DNA of 64,000 nt from Trichobilharzia szidati. Its lineage: Eukaryota; Platyhelminthes; Trematoda; Strigeidida; Schistosomatidae. Below, one piece after another: positions 51,701 through 62,227 of this stretch. The position numbers were made by a program, and so were the translations under genes. The notes beneath the pieces are model-generated. The model had not been told where the DNA came from, did not search any database, and was given only the letters and a program-made list of their open reading frames with translations. The stretch spans positions 2,763,204 to 2,827,203 of the forward strand of contig OX235273.1 in assembly GCA_944472155.2 (NCBI GenBank), in the 5' to 3' direction. Each line of letters begins with the position of its first letter. Within the stretch, counting starts at the first letter, position 1.

Positions 51701-51925
51701 AATGGGAAGCGACGACTGGGTCGTCAGTGCGAGGGTGACATGGAGGAGATCTTGCGATGAGGAGATAAGAGATTGCGGGCAATCTTAGTGCAAGCTAAAG
51801 AGGACGGCAGAAGATAAGACTACTAAACCAACCAGCTCAGAGAACACTACTAATTGCAAAGTGGAGATGGGTTGTTGAAGCCCTATGTTCCACTTGGAAC
51901 TCAACGGAATAATAATAATTATTAT
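51701..51925 (+). mobile_element. RTE1-related 3' end with a tiny PLE1 insertion
   Basis: Plus-strand RTE end: GGGAAGCGACGACTGGGTCG, GACATGGAGGAGATC, AGAGGACGGCAGAA, GGTTGTTGAAGCCCTATGTTC and an AATAATAATAATTATTATTA tail. About 38 bp of PLE1 3' terminus (51823-51861: ACTAAACCAACCAGCTCAG, ACACTACTAATTGCAAA) interrupt it. Confidence 0.75.
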
Positions 51926-51943
51926 TATAGGTACCCTGATGAT

Positions 51944-52136
51944 CTATTTTTATTTTTTCGATTGCAGCTTGATTCCACACCGTATTTTCAGTACAAGTAT
52001 GGCATTTTCAGCATGGATATCGTTAGCCCAAATTTTGCAGGCCGACCATAGATATCGGGTGTGCATGGGCTGGGGATCGAACTCCGGACCATATGCATGG
52101 TCGGCGAGAGTCCTAATCACTGTGCCACCGACGCAC
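51944..52136 (-). mobile_element. SINE2
   Basis: Antisense SINE2: GATTGCAGCTTGATTCCACA, CATTTTCAGCATGGATATCG, box B as GGGATCGAACTCCGG, head to GTGCCACCGACGC. Confidence 0.85.
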
Positions 52137-52474
52137 AACCTCACTTCCAGTTATTTCCACATGGGATTTCTCTCACGTGAATAGTCCCCTATCTGAAGTT
52201 GGCCAGTTTCCTTATTCAAAAAGTATCACACCTCTCCTACATAACTAACCGGTCCCAAACCCGGGAAAGAAGGCTGAGGTTTTACGTAGTGCCAGCGATT
52301 CCAGCCTGTGATAATAACCCCCTCACCATTATCACTCTTCTGTAGTCAATCGCAGACTAATAATTTTTAATTGCCAGACTGCTGATTTTAATTTCGCGTC
52401 TGAACAAAACTTATGTTGACTAGTTTAGTCCTATAAACCTTATCAAGTACTGTTCTGCAAGATAAATTCAGCAT
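52137..52474. other. Unassigned stretch
   Basis: No recognised repeat. It ends where the left arm of the large inverted duplication begins. Confidence 0.3.
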
Positions 52475-53579
52475 CCTTTACGTCGGCATCAGTTTTTCTC
52501 CCAATGCCTGCTGGACCTCTTATATCTTCAAAACAAGCAACAAAGGTTACTAAAGCAGGATTTCATGAATTCATCAAATTCCCATAGAACTCCTCCTCAG
52601 CTGAATACTCTACATACAGGGATACACAAATTTACATACTATTGAAAATACATTGGGAGATATAAGATTGATAAGCAAATTAACGCCATTGAGTTAATCA
52701 TGCTAAACGACACGTGTGAATATTTTTCAGGTCAGGTTCAAATAGATAAGGGGAGGAAGGGAGTATGAGAGAGATTAAAATTAAGATAAATTTATAAACC
52801 CCCTAAATAACTCTGCAGCTTTGAAAAGAAGTTACGCAAAAAGTGATCTCTTAGCTGACTCATGTATTTTTTTTTATTTACTGATTGTCAGTAGCTAGAG
52901 GTGGAATCGGATTTAGGACTCTCCAGCTAGCTGGTATTCCACCTAGCTATTGGAAGTTGGCGCATACCTGTCTAAATCCCAAGTTAATATCTACCAGGCC
53001 AGTGAATGACAACATCTACAAAAGGGTATTATTTTGGATCTATTCGGTCAAATCTTGATCACAGCTCATATGAGGTATTAGTTGTTATTTACTGAAATTG
53101 TACAAATTTCACTGGGACAGATTTGACTGAACAGAAATGTTCCTCATGTGTTTGCAATGGTTGTAGTAGAATTGGGACTGGTGACCTCCAACGGCCTACC
53201 ATTTTAGCTACATAACTCGACTGTTAACCGGGCCATTATTTTACTTTCACAGTCGTAATTTGTAGTACACAGATGTCATGTGAAATAATGATACATAAAT
53301 GACCGTCTATCATCACACTAGGAACTGCCCAGCCATATCTATCCCTCTCCTCTCAATCTTATAGAAAAATACTGAATTAGTTAGGAGGAGAATAAGAGCA
53401 GATTATTCATTGACAGTGAGATGATTGTAGATAGCCGCCATTGGAGTAGGACAGACTGTCTACTATCGATGTGTATTTTCTGATGACTGAAGGCGGTGAG
53501 ACGAACATCTGGATCATCGGTAGGAAAGATTCAAAGCGCTTTCACAGATAGTTACTTCGACTGGACACTAGTTACTTCT

Positions 53580-53817
53580 TTTTTTAATCCTTTACGTTCT
53601 CAGTGAAACACATAGGGCTTCAAGCTAGAGGCTTGAAGTTTCTGTAGCAGTGGTGATTACTTTTACAGGATAGGGTTGCTAGTCTCATGCCCAACCTTCC
53701 AACCTCTTTATCATGCTTACTACTGACTTAGCGAGGTAAAGGATTGCATCGGCCGGAGACTAAATCCCAGACCACCGGCGTAGTCGGCGAGCACTCTACC
53801 GCTGTGCCACCGGCGCG
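53580..53817 (-). mobile_element. SINE3 (left arm)
   Basis: Antisense SINE3: TTTACGTTCTCAGTGAAACA, GGGCTTCAAGCTAGAGGCTT, GCGAGGTAAAGGATTGC, decayed box B (GACTAAATCCCAG), and box A complement CTGTGCCACC. Also present at the same place in the right arm. Confidence 0.85.
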
Positions 53818-53844
53818 CTGAGTCAGAGTGATATCTGGTAGTCC

Positions 53845-54260
53845 CATAAAGGAATTGTATTCTGTAGTAGTTAGCTCCGCTCTTAAAGGCTGTGAGGAAT
53901 AACTAGTGAACGTGGAAGATATGACTGCAAGTGTATGAGTTCAATTTCTTGTGTTGAGTAGTATAATATGGTCAGTAATTATAATGCTGGATTTAGCGTA
54001 AAGTGGTAAAGAAAAATTGTAAAGCTGCTTCCATCAAGATGGCTAGGACATGATTTTCACATATATAGACCAATAATTACTGATATAAAATTGACATGAA
54101 AAGGAGTTAGGGGTGACACCAATCAATGAAGAACTCGACAGTTGGTTTTATCTAAGTAGGGAGGCACAGACTGCGTGGTAGGGCTCCTCAGGATACTAAG
54201 AATCGAATGTCATTGACATGGCTAGAATTGTCTTCACTCCTTTTGTTCTAGAAGGTTTTG
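53845..54260 (+). mobile_element. RTE3 fragment (left arm)
   Basis: Decayed plus-strand RTE3: YNMVSNYNAGF-like, LLPSRWLGHDFHI-like (for LHRLRWLGHVLRM), DINWHEKELGV-like, and DMARIVFTP-like end. Mirrors 61370-61760. Confidence 0.65.
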
Positions 54261-54339
54261 AAAGTCCCCTTCATTCCTTATTTAATTACCACTAATTCCA
54301 CATACTTTTGTCTGTTGTAGTCTCAATGCATTTCTTTTG

Positions 54340-54594
54340 TCTACTTTTATGCGTGGTCACTAGTTAGTAACTAGTGTAATGTGTCGAGTCCTTTATCTGC
54401 TGCAGACTCGACCCTGTCAGTCAAGTTTGTAATGTGCCTATCATGCTACTAAGTGGCTCGCCATCACGATGCACTGCACTGTAAACTGTTTATATTAGAT
54501 GTCTGGACGCAATCGGCAGGAAGCCATGTCTCGACCTAAGTTTCATGTTACTTTGCACTCACCATTCAGCAAGACAGGTGTATCTGTAACCAAT
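54340..54594 (-). mobile_element. SINE4 fragments (left arm)
   Basis: TAGTTAGTAACTAGTGTAATG, AAGTGGCTCGCCATCACG, then CCTAAGTTTCATGTTACTTTG and CATTCAGCAAGACAGGTGTA. Cut at 54594 within the block that continues in the right-arm copy. Confidence 0.65.
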
Positions 54595-55146
54595 GTTCCT
54601 CTCATGGAAACTGTTTGTTACTTATGTGATTATATTGATACACATAGTTTAGAAATAGGACTGCCGACCATCTACCTCAAAGAGCTTTTATTGAGATACA
54701 CGTTGAATGTTCAGTTCACCTTCAATAATGAGGTCTTTAGACAGAGAGACGGCATTGCCATGGGATCACCACTGGGTCCCTTGTTGGCTGATTGTTTTAT
54801 GGCAAAGCTTGAAAATTCTCAACTTAGTCAAACCATTGGTCATTTTGACATTTATAGAAGATGCGTAGACGACACTTTCGTTATCTGCGATAAAAATGTA
54901 ATTCTTGATGATGTCTTGTTTACTTTCAACAACTGCCATCCTTCTTTACAATTCACCGTAGAAAAGGAATCCGAACTAAGTATCCCCTTTCTTGATGTGT
55001 GCCTTAGCAGACGTAATGACGGATCTCTCAAAAGATCTATTCACCGGAAACGTACATGGAACGGACAACTAACAGTCGGGTGCCTATTTCCAGGAAAAGG
55101 AACTTAATCCATTCGCTCTGCTCTAGGATAAAGAAAATTTGTAGCT
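54595..55146 (+). pseudogene. PLE4 reverse transcriptase core, cut by the assembly gap
   Basis: An open frame of the PLE RT palm. It starts at TNVPLMETVCYLCDYID (motif A region, truncated), then LLRYTLNVQFTFNNEVFRQR, DGIAMGSPLGPLLADCFMAK (motif B with MGSPLGPLLA), DIYRRCVDDTFVICDK (motif C, VDD intact), SLQFTVEKESELSIPFLDVC, and the start of the VPISRKRNL segment in a shifted frame, which then enters the N run. The frame extending across the gap is not real sequence. Confidence 0.85.
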
Positions 55147-55644
55147 NNNNNNNNNNNNNNNNNNNNNNNNNNNNNNNNNNNNNNNNNNNNNNNNNNNNNN
55201 NNNNNNNNNNNNNNNNNNNNNNNNNNNNNNNNNNNNNNNNNNNNNNNNNNNNNNNNNNNNNNNNNNNNNNNNNNNNNNNNNNNNNNNNNNNNNNNNNNNN
55301 NNNNNNNNNNNNNNNNNNNNNNNNNNNNNNNNNNNNNNNNNNNNNNNNNNNNNNNNNNNNNNNNNNNNNNNNNNNNNNNNNNNNNNNNNNNNNNNNNNNN
55401 NNNNNNNNNNNNNNNNNNNNNNNNNNNNNNNNNNNNNNNNNNNNNNNNNNNNNNNNNNNNNNNNNNNNNNNNNNNNNNNNNNNNNNNNNNNNNNNNNNNN
55501 NNNNNNNNNNNNNNNNNNNNNNNNNNNNNNNNNNNNNNNNNNNNNNNNNNNNNNNNNNNNNNNNNNNNNNNNNNNNNNNNNNNNNNNNNNNNNNNNNNNN
55601 NNNNNNNNNNNNNNNNNNNNNNNNNNNNNNNNNNNNNNNNNNNN
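55147..55644. other. Assembly gap (498 N)
   Basis: A run of undetermined bases. The PLE4 thumb and endonuclease expected next would lie here, but nothing recognisable as PLE4 resumes after it. Confidence 0.99.
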
Positions 55645-55810
55645 GATTACCGAAGAAAAGAAAGAAGAAAACAGGGAAGATTAAACAAATGAAATATAAT
55701 TATACTTTATTTAATACAATTCTTTTTTCCGTGAACAGTATTCACTCAACCACACTATCATGATTAATGCGATCAATAGGTCAGTTAATACATCAATCTA
55801 ATATACTTTT

Positions 55811-55847
55811 CAAGTATTGGTTTGGTAGGGATTTTGTTTAATTACTA
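55811..55847 (-). mobile_element. SINE1 tail fragment
   Basis: GTATTGGTTTGGTAGGGATT and TTTGTTTAATTAC, the sequence found just outside antisense SINE1 copies at 9952 and 45452. Confidence 0.5.
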
Positions 55848-56220
55848 GCTGATATAGGTGCAGGTTGGAAAAGAGTAAGTGGTGGCCAAACAGAAACATG
55901 GCCTCATCAATCCATGAAATCCCTAACAGTTAAACTGAGTCAGGTAGGGAGATACAGACTTCCGGGTTGGGGCCCTCGGGACTCTAAGAGTCAATGACTG
56001 GAGACAATAGGTGACATGGCTGAAAATCGTTGTCAATGGCGCAGATGTATTCAGTCTCTTTAACCTTTCATATTCCTTTCTACCATTACTCATTCCGTTT
56101 CACTCTTATACTTATCTAAATTCTATTGATTCTCTTCTCTCATTTTCCTGTCTATCTTTGTGTGCTCTCTGGAACGTGGCAGCTCGAACTGCTGCACTTC
56201 GGTGCCAAGTTCTATGTTGA
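55848..56220 (+). mobile_element. RTE3 3' end
   Basis: Plus strand: DIGAGWKRVSGGQTETW, QSMKSLTVKLSQVGRYRLPG, GPRDSKSQ-like, GDMAENRCQWRRCIQSL, then the UTR to GGTGCCAAGTTCTATG. The best preserved copy of this segment. Confidence 0.8.
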
Positions 56221-56221
56221 T

Positions 56222-56350
56222 TCCAGCAGCAGCTTTCTTGGTCATGTGTTTCTTGATGAACTTCTCTGGATAGCTGTTTTCAATTTGAGTGTCATATACA
56301 ATCCAATTATGCATAACGGAAGCACTACCTATAGTTGGAGACAAAACAAC
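56222..56350 (-). pseudogene. PLE thumb fragment
   Basis: The minus strand reads SASVMHNWIVYDTQIENSYP and continues EKFIKKHMTKKAAAGI, with the conserved N-x-YPxxFI thumb motif. Lineage nearest PLE4. About 130 bp only. Confidence 0.55.
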
Positions 56351-56394
56351 CTGAACTGTTTACAACCAAGGTTTTGTTAAATCCCTTTGGTAAC

Positions 56395-56545
56395 AGGATT
56401 TCATCATGAACTGACATCGTTTAGAGAACCATTGAAAAACCTGCAAGAAGTACTGGACAGCCACATGTGTCGTCAGCCTACAAGTGGGACTATCTAACCT
56501 ATATCAGCTCATGATGAATTCCTGTAACCAATCAATCAGATCCCT
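56395..56545. mobile_element. SINE1 remnant, small palindrome
   Basis: Antisense GGATTTCATCATGAACTGAC and AGTACTGGACAGCC, then sense CAGCTCATGATGAATTCC at 56505. The middle with head is deleted. Confidence 0.6.
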
Positions 56546-56687
56546 ACAAACCAGCATCTTGGTCATAGTAATGTTCCTTTTATTTTTTACTTTATTGTAT
56601 CGCTTGAATTCATTCCATTTCAATTCATTTCCACCCATTTTCTTTTTATCATCTTTGCACTTTTAGTTTTAGACAACACTTGACCTA

Positions 56688-56922
56688 CTTTTTTTTCTTC
56701 ACGTTCCCCAGTGGAACATAGGGCTTCAAGCTAGGGGCTTGAAGTTTCTGTAGCAGTGTTTATTTTACAGGATGGGGGTTGCTAGCCTCATGCCCAACCT
56801 TTCCTCTTCACCAGCATTATTTCTGGCTTAGCGAGGTAAAGGAGTGCGTCTGTGGCCGGGAATCGAACCCCGGACCATGTGCATGGTAGGCGAGCGTCCT
56901 AACCGCTATGCCACCGACGCAC
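56688..56922 (-). mobile_element. SINE3
   Basis: Antisense SINE3, well preserved: CACGTTCCCCAGTGGAACAT, GCTAGGGGCTTGAAG, GCGAGGTAAAGGAGTGCG, box B as GGGAATCGAACCCCGG, head to ATGCCACCGACGC. Confidence 0.85.
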
Positions 56923-57177
56923 ACTTTAAAAACACTTAATGCACTAATTCACTTATTTAATAGTCTTTCAATATAACTGTGTAATTCATCCACTTCAAGT
57001 CTGTCTGCTTACAAAAAGTCATACTGATTATCTTTGGTCATTTATCATTTGTGCATATTGACCCTTAGTGCCATTTAATGTCCTTTTCCGTCAAATAAAT
57101 ACGACTGATTGAAAATGAAGTCGTTGAAGAGGCATATTTCTCCGCCTTCAACTTATTTTGGAATAAATGGATATATT

Positions 57178-57420
57178 TAAGGTTTGATTATGAACTCATT
57201 TCAGGTAGAGAAACATTAAGAACCAGAAAGTACTGTACAGGTGTTTCGTCCTCGTTCTGGACTCTTCGGTAGTATACGGGAATGGGTCAATTGGGATCGA
57301 ACCCTGGACCTTCAGGTTAAATATCAAGCAACAAGCTACGGGGAGTAACCCAAAAACTCATAAATTCTACCTTCTGCCATTTGTAAGAAACAGTTTTCTA
57401 GTACTCCCAGAGTTACTTCC
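57178..57420 (-). mobile_element. SINE1
   Basis: Antisense SINE1: GATTATGAACTCATTTCAGG, AGTACTGTACAGGTGTTTCG, CTGGACTCTTCGGTAGTATA (hammerhead complement), box B as GGGATCGAACCCTGG, a decayed head, then a short sense CAGTTTTCTAGTACTCCC near 57390. Confidence 0.7.
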
Positions 57421-57469
57421 CAGAGCTTAGGTCCAGATTACGTACCTGGTATCATTTTTTAAAAATATT

Positions 57470-58445
57470 CTGATATTCTGTGTCACCCTCTCACTGATCT
57501 ATTTAAAAAATCATTTTCCAGTAATATTGTGCCTGCCATTTGGAAGGACATTAAAGTTGTACCCATACCTAAATCATCTACTGGAGCATGTGTCAAATTT
57601 AGACCCATTGCTATTACCTCTCCTATTTAGAAAACTATGGAGAAACTACTTTTACTTAGTCTTGCACCCTCTCTTAAATACTTTAATGACCTTAAACAAT
57701 TTGCGTATAAGCAGAGTAGAAGCACTTTAGATGCAGCTGCCGTCTAATATCATAACATTGCTTCCAGTCTAGACAAGGGGGCTAAATTTGCTCGTTGTGC
57801 CTTCTTAGACCATACATCTGCTTTTGACTCAGTCCCTAGGGACATCTTATTAAATAAACTTGCTGCAAGTCAAACAGAATGTTGGCCTGTTAACTGGTTA
57901 CATTCCTATTTCTCAGAAAGAAAGCAGTACACCGTGTATAAAGGGAAGTCTTCCACTTCATTGCCTACTGAAGCTGGTGTCCCTCAAGGCGCTGTCCTTT
58001 CTCCTATTCTTTTTTCTTTCTTCTTACATGACTTGCCTCAGTCTGATGAAATAAACTTTGTGAAGTACGCTGATGATTTAACTGTTTCAATGGCTGTTAA
58101 CTCCCAGCTAGATTGTACCAAAATAAATAGCTTTCTATCGGGAGTCAGTAAATGGTCTGAGTCTAACGGTCTTAAACTGAATCCTTTTAAATGTAAAAAC
58201 GGTTAATTTCAGCTTAAGATGTAAAAAAACAGTTCAAAGAAGCCGTCGATTCTCATGACAATTGTAAGATTGACGAAAATGATATAGGGATTAAATGAGA
58301 AATTAAGTATCTTGGACTTATTGTCTCTTCTGATCTCTCCTGGTCTTCCCATGTCTCAGCGATCTCCAGTAAAATATTCCGCCTGAAATTTTACATCAAG
58401 AAGTTAAAGCACTCGGGTATAACTCAACCCCTACAGTTTAGTAGG
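57470..58445 (+). mobile_element. CR1 reverse transcriptase-bearing copy
   Basis: Plus-strand CR1, truncated on both sides (ends near 58445 without tail). It contains the RT motifs described in the next entry; several stops and frameshifts. Confidence 0.85.
57480..58440 (+). pseudogene. CR1 reverse transcriptase, palm to connection
   Basis: In order: WKDIKVVPIPKSS and VKFRPIAITSPI (motifs 1-2), EKLLLLSLAPSLKYFNDLKQ, FAYKQSRSTLDAA, CAFLDHTSAFDSVPRDIL (motif A, Asp present), EAGVPQGAVLSPILFSFFLH with DLP (motif B), FVKYADDLTVSMAV (motif C, YADD intact), INSFLSGVSKWSESNGLKLN, then frameshifted YLGLIVSSDLSWSSH-like sequence. Stop codons occur after ITSPI and in LDAAAV. The only copy here with the whole palm. 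Confidence 0.9.
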
Positions 58446-58627
58446 AACCTGTGAATCAGAAGCCTGTAAACATTTTTTAATTACATACAAAAATAGATAA
58501 TACCATCAGAGGTCATATCTTAATCGATGAAAACAAACCGAACGAGAGAAAATATATGCAACAGAGAGAGAGAGATGGAAGTTTTTGGTAGCCGCTACAT
58601 ATAAAATCCAACCAAAATTTGAAAAGT

Positions 58628-58858
58628 GCATCGGTGGCATAGCAGTTAGGGTGCTCGCCGACCATGCACATGGTCCGGGCTTCGATCCCCGGCCACAGAC
58701 GCACTCCTTTACCTCGCTAAGCCAGAAATAATGCTGGTGAAGAGGAAAGGCTGGACATGAGGCTAGCAACCCCATCCTGTAAAAATAAACACTGCCACAG
58801 AAACTTCAGGCCACTGGCTTGAAGCCCTATGTTCCACTGGGGAATGTGAAGGAAAAAA
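58628..58858 (+). mobile_element. SINE3
   Basis: Sense SINE3: box A (GGTGGCATAGCAGTTAGGG), box B (GCTTCGATCCCCGG), body GACGCACTCCTTTACCTCGC, GGCTAGCAACCCC, TGAAGCCCTATGTTCC, tail GAAGGAAAAAAAA. AAAATTTG occurs on both sides (58614-58621 and 58856-58863), a likely partial TSD. Confidence 0.85.
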
Positions 58859-58904
58859 AATTTGGAAATGTTCATTCAAAAAATACATTTACTAAGATAT
58901 TTTC

Positions 58905-59225
58905 AATAGACAACTGCAAGCTTTCATTCACAGATGCCTTCGCTGACTCCGTAAATGAAGAGAAGATGACCAGCTAGAAAGAAAGGGTAACCAGGGTCTC
59001 TGGCAGTGGAGCGGACTATGCAAAAACCCACGACCCATTCAACAAATACACATAATGAAGTCCAAATGGAGTGACATTACACACTAGGGGCTCTTATGGA
59101 AACCTAATAGGAATTGACGAAATGGGTAGCAGAGTGGAGGATCAACGTGAAGAAGAAATGCAAGCAGTCGTGGACAATCTTGAAGGAATTTAAAAAAGGT
59201 TATGGAGGAAGTAACATAATATTGT
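58905..59225 (+). mobile_element. RTE-related C-terminal fragment, decayed
   Basis: Plus strand: DNCKLSFTDAFADS-like (LQTFINRCLRS position), then WSDITH-like, GIDEMGSRVEDQREEEMQ with AVVDNLEGI, paralleling the WNPxGKRRVGRPRxTWRR and EEEMKACGQTW blocks. Confidence 0.55.
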
Positions 59226-59342
59226 ATTGTATTGTTGATATCTTACGTTCTTCTCACAGCATAAGGAGTTAATAAAGTATTAGTAGTAATATTATTAATA
59301 GTAATAGTAATAATAATAACGTGTCATTTCCGTCTTCAAGAT

Positions 59343-59545
59343 TCAGTTCTTAGGGGTTTGAGAGAACCAATAGGTCAGCTGTTTTATCCTAGCTTGGAGG
59401 TACTTTTCTGAAGTACTCACCCACCAGGATTCGAACCCTAGGACATTCCATTTACAAGGTGAGTTCTTATAGCATTTAGCCAACTGGGACTTAAACCAAT
59501 GACCAAGGAATTTCAACCGCCACCATTTCTTGATTTTAGACAATA
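59343..59545 (-). mobile_element. SINE1
   Basis: Antisense SINE1 with CAGCTGTTTTATCCTAGCTT, a decayed hammerhead, box B as GGATTCGAACCCTAGGA and box A complement TTTAGCCAACTGGGAC, then the start of the middle block. Confidence 0.7.
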
Positions 59546-59619
59546 ATGAAAACAAAACACGTAGTTCAGCGGAGAGTCTGTTCGGGGAATTCATATGGGT
59601 GTACATGAGTTTTATTGGA

Positions 59620-60120
59620 TGCAGGATTTCATCATGAACTGACATCAGTTAGAGAACCACTGGAAAACCTGCAAGGAGTACTGGACAGCCAACCGTCTAG
59701 TCCTAGTTTGAGACCCTTCAGCGGTACGCACCCACCGGGGGTCAAACCCAGGACCCTCTGGTTACAAGGCCAGCGAGCTCGTTACGCAATAAGATGAATA
59801 ATTTAATCACTGAGTTTTGATTGAGATGTATACAGCTAAGTGAATGAATTCTCAGGAAAGAGACTTTTGATGAACTACGTGTTTTGTTTTCATAAATGTC
59901 TGAATGGGGATTATTCATGCATTTTAGACAATGCCATTGGCGAGTATTTGTCCCCACACCCAACCTGGTGGACCCCCAATGATCACGACTACTTCTTGCT
60001 AGAATTTCATTTTGTAGCAAGCCACTGTGAAGAGTCCCGAACTAAGACGAAACAGTTGGCTGTGTAATACTCCATGCTGGTTTTCAATGCTTCTGTGATC
60101 TATATTAATCGAAAATCGAA
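59620..60120. mobile_element. SINE1 foldback unit interrupted by a PLE4 terminus
   Basis: Left antisense unit 59622-59785 (box B GGGGGTCAAACCCAGG), PLE4 terminal sequence at about 59785-59925 (GTATACAGCTAAGTGAATG, TGGGGATTATTCATGCATTT), then the middle block (CCATTGGCGAGTATTTGTCC, CTAGAATTTCATTTTGTAGC) and a sense hammerhead remnant at 60025-60070 (TGAAGAGTCCCGAACTAAGACGAAAC is split here as TGAAGAGTCCC and GACGAAAC). Confidence 0.7.
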
Positions 60121-60168
60121 CTTGAAATAAGTTGATGTTATCTTATCAAATTGACTAGAATGTTTTCA

Positions 60169-60252
60169 CCGGCGATAGCTCAGTTGGTAGAGCGGAGGAC
60201 TGTAGATTGGTGCAGTGATCCTTAGGTCAGTGGTTCGAATCCGCCGCACCCG
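60169..60252 (+). tRNA. tRNA-Tyr (GTA)-like, with a short intron
   Basis: Starts CCGGCGATAGCTCAG, with D-arm TTGGTAGAGC, anticodon arm GAGGA-CTGTAGA-TCCTT once about 12 nt (near 60206-60217) are removed, anticodon GTA at 60202-60204, and a T arm with GGTTCGAATCC. Introns after the anticodon are usual in eukaryotic tRNA-Tyr. The 3' acceptor strand pairs poorly with CCGGCGA (about 4 of 7), so it may be a pseudogene or a SINE head; no second copy is seen here. Confidence 0.6.
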
Positions 60253-60879
60253 TCGGACAACCACGAGTAACACGAGGCTGCTTTGTCTGCCACAATCGAG
60301 TAAATCAAGCCATCAGTCTGGACATCGCCGTGTGCGCTGCCCACACATGTCGCAGACTATGCGTCACCCCACCGAATTTACACTCCATCGCCTCTTTCTC
60401 GTCGTCACATGGGACCCCTGAGTGTGGACGATCCGCCACACTACTACTGCATTCACTACGCACGCTTCTATCTCTCGCATCCTCCTTCTATTCGCATAAT
60501 CACCGCTCCGAACTACACCACACATGAATGTTTTCATATGATTTAATACAAATTATTGATTATCTTTCATAGCGTTTTCCCCTTACCTGTTTCTTTTCCG
60601 TCTCTCTCTTGAAAGTCTCTTAGTTCATGTCACGTATGCACACAAAATGGTCTGTTACATATAGAGAAGAAAAAAAAATAATATACAAAGAAATCGATAA
60701 TTTAAACACAAAGGTCAATCTTTTTTGGTTAAAGGTCAGGTCATGTGGTGTGATTGACTCACCAATTCACCAAAATTATCTTTGGTCATAAGCATGTCTA
60801 GCCATATTAGTTTTATTATTTTAGAATAAAAATAAAAATAACAATAACAATTAATGATGAGGGTGGTGAGGCTATGTGA
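60253..60879. other. Unassigned stretch after the tRNA
   Basis: The first 250 bp are GC-richer and C-rich, then AT-rich. Short frames only (60-68 codons). It could be the body of a tRNA-Tyr-derived repeat, but no second copy is in the window to test that. Confidence 0.3.
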
Positions 60880-61085
60880 GATAGGCAGTCTGAAGGAAGC
60901 CCTGACTTAGCACTCATCAGTCAGCAAGGCAGACGTATCTGCAACCTTGAGGGAAGTCATCTCCTCTTATCCCACCCGCAGGGTTCGAATCTCAGACAGA
61001 AGGGACATGAGTTCCTTCAAGATAGTTACAGATACACCTGCCTTGCTGAATGATGAGTGCAAACTAACACGAAACTTAGGTCAAG
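60880..61085. mobile_element. SINE4 inverted pair
   Basis: ACTTAGCACTCATCAGTCAGC, AGGCAGACGTATCTGCAACC and box B-like GGGTTCGAATCTCAG (sense complement mix) face GATACACCTGCCTTGCTGAA and AACACGAAACTTAGG in the opposite sense. The centre is near 60985. The inner part of the right arm is where the large inverted duplication begins (61033). Confidence 0.65.
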
Positions 61086-61369
61086 ACAGGGCTTGTAGTG
61101 GCCGATTGCTTTCAAACATCTAATATAAACAGTTTACACTGCAGTGGATCGTGATGGCGAGCCACCTAGTAGCATGGTAGCCACATTACAAACTTGAACG
61201 ACAGCGCTGAGTCTGCAGCAGATAAAGGACTCGACACATTACACTAATTACTGACTAGTGTCCACGCATAAAAGTAGGCAGAAGAAATGCATTGAGACTA
61301 CAACAGACAAAAGTATATGGGGGTGGACTTTCAAAGCCTTCTAGAACAAAAGGAGTGAAGACTCTTCTA

Positions 61370-61760
61370 GCCATGTCACTAACAGTCTACAATAGTCGAT
61401 TCTTAGTATCCTGAGGAGCCCTACCACGCAGTCTGCGCCTCCCTACTTAGATAAAACCAACTGTCGAGGTCTTCATTGATTGGTGTCACCCCTAACTCCT
61501 TTTCATTTCAATTTCGTATCACCTTATATTGGTCTATATGTGAAAATCATGTCCTAGCCATCTCGATGGGAGCAGCTTTAAAATTTTCCTTCATCACCTT
61601 ACGCTAAATCCAGCTTCATAATTACTGTCCATATTATACCATACCAACACAAGAAACTGAACTCATACACTTGCAGTCATATCTTCCACGTTCACTAGTT
61701 ATGCCTCACAGCCTTTAAGAGCGAAGCTAACTACTACAGTATACAATTCCTTTGTAGGAC
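61370..61760 (-). mobile_element. RTE3 fragment (right arm)
   Basis: The minus-strand mirror of 53845-54260, with the same decayed WLGHDFHI segment near 61550 and a matching 3' part. Confidence 0.65.
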
Positions 61761-61781
61761 TAACAGATATCACTCTGACTC

Positions 61782-62012
61782 AGCGCGCTGGTGGCACAGC
61801 GGTAGAGTGCTCGCCGACGTCGCCGGTGGTCTGGTCCCCGGTCGATGCAACCCTTTGCCTCGCCAAACCAGTAGTAAGAATGATAAAGTGGTTGGAAGGT
61901 TGGGCATGAGGCTAGCAAACCCATCCTGCAAAAAATAATCACCACTGCTACAGAAAATTCAAGCCTCTAGCTTGAAGCCCTATGTGTTTCACTGAGAACG
62001 TAAAGGATTAAA
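61782..62012 (+). mobile_element. SINE3 (right arm)
   Basis: Sense SINE3 in the position mirrored by 53580-53817: GGTGGCACAGCGGTAGAGTG (box A), decayed box B (CTGGTCCCCGGTCGA), GGGCATGAGGCTAGCAAAC, TGAAGCCCTATGTGTTTCAC. Confidence 0.85.
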
Positions 62013-62227
62013 AATAAATGTAACTAGTGTCCAGTCGAAGTAACTATCTATGAAGGCGCTTTGAATCTTTCCTACCGATGATCCAGATGTCCATCTCACC
62101 ACCTTCAATCATCAGACAATACACATCGATAGTAGACAGTCTGCCCTACTCCAATGGCGGTTATCTGCAATAATCTCACTGTCAATGAATAATCTGCTCC
62201 ATTCTCCTCCTAACTAATTCAGTATTT

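Larger units (their letters stand above)
52475..54594 (+). repeat. Large inverted duplication, left arm
   Basis: About 2.1 kb that aligns as reverse complement, with small indels, to 61033-63883. It contains unnamed sequence (52475-53579), SINE3 (53580-53817), RTE3 (53845-54260) and SINE4 parts (54340-54594). Shared blocks include GACTGTCTACTATCGATGTG (53458) and its complement at 62125-62145. The outer end is sharp at 54594, where PLE4 RT sequence begins. Confidence 0.85.

Noticed and set aside
55056..55763. 235-codon frame
   Set aside because: Most of it is the N gap; an open frame through undetermined bases means nothing.
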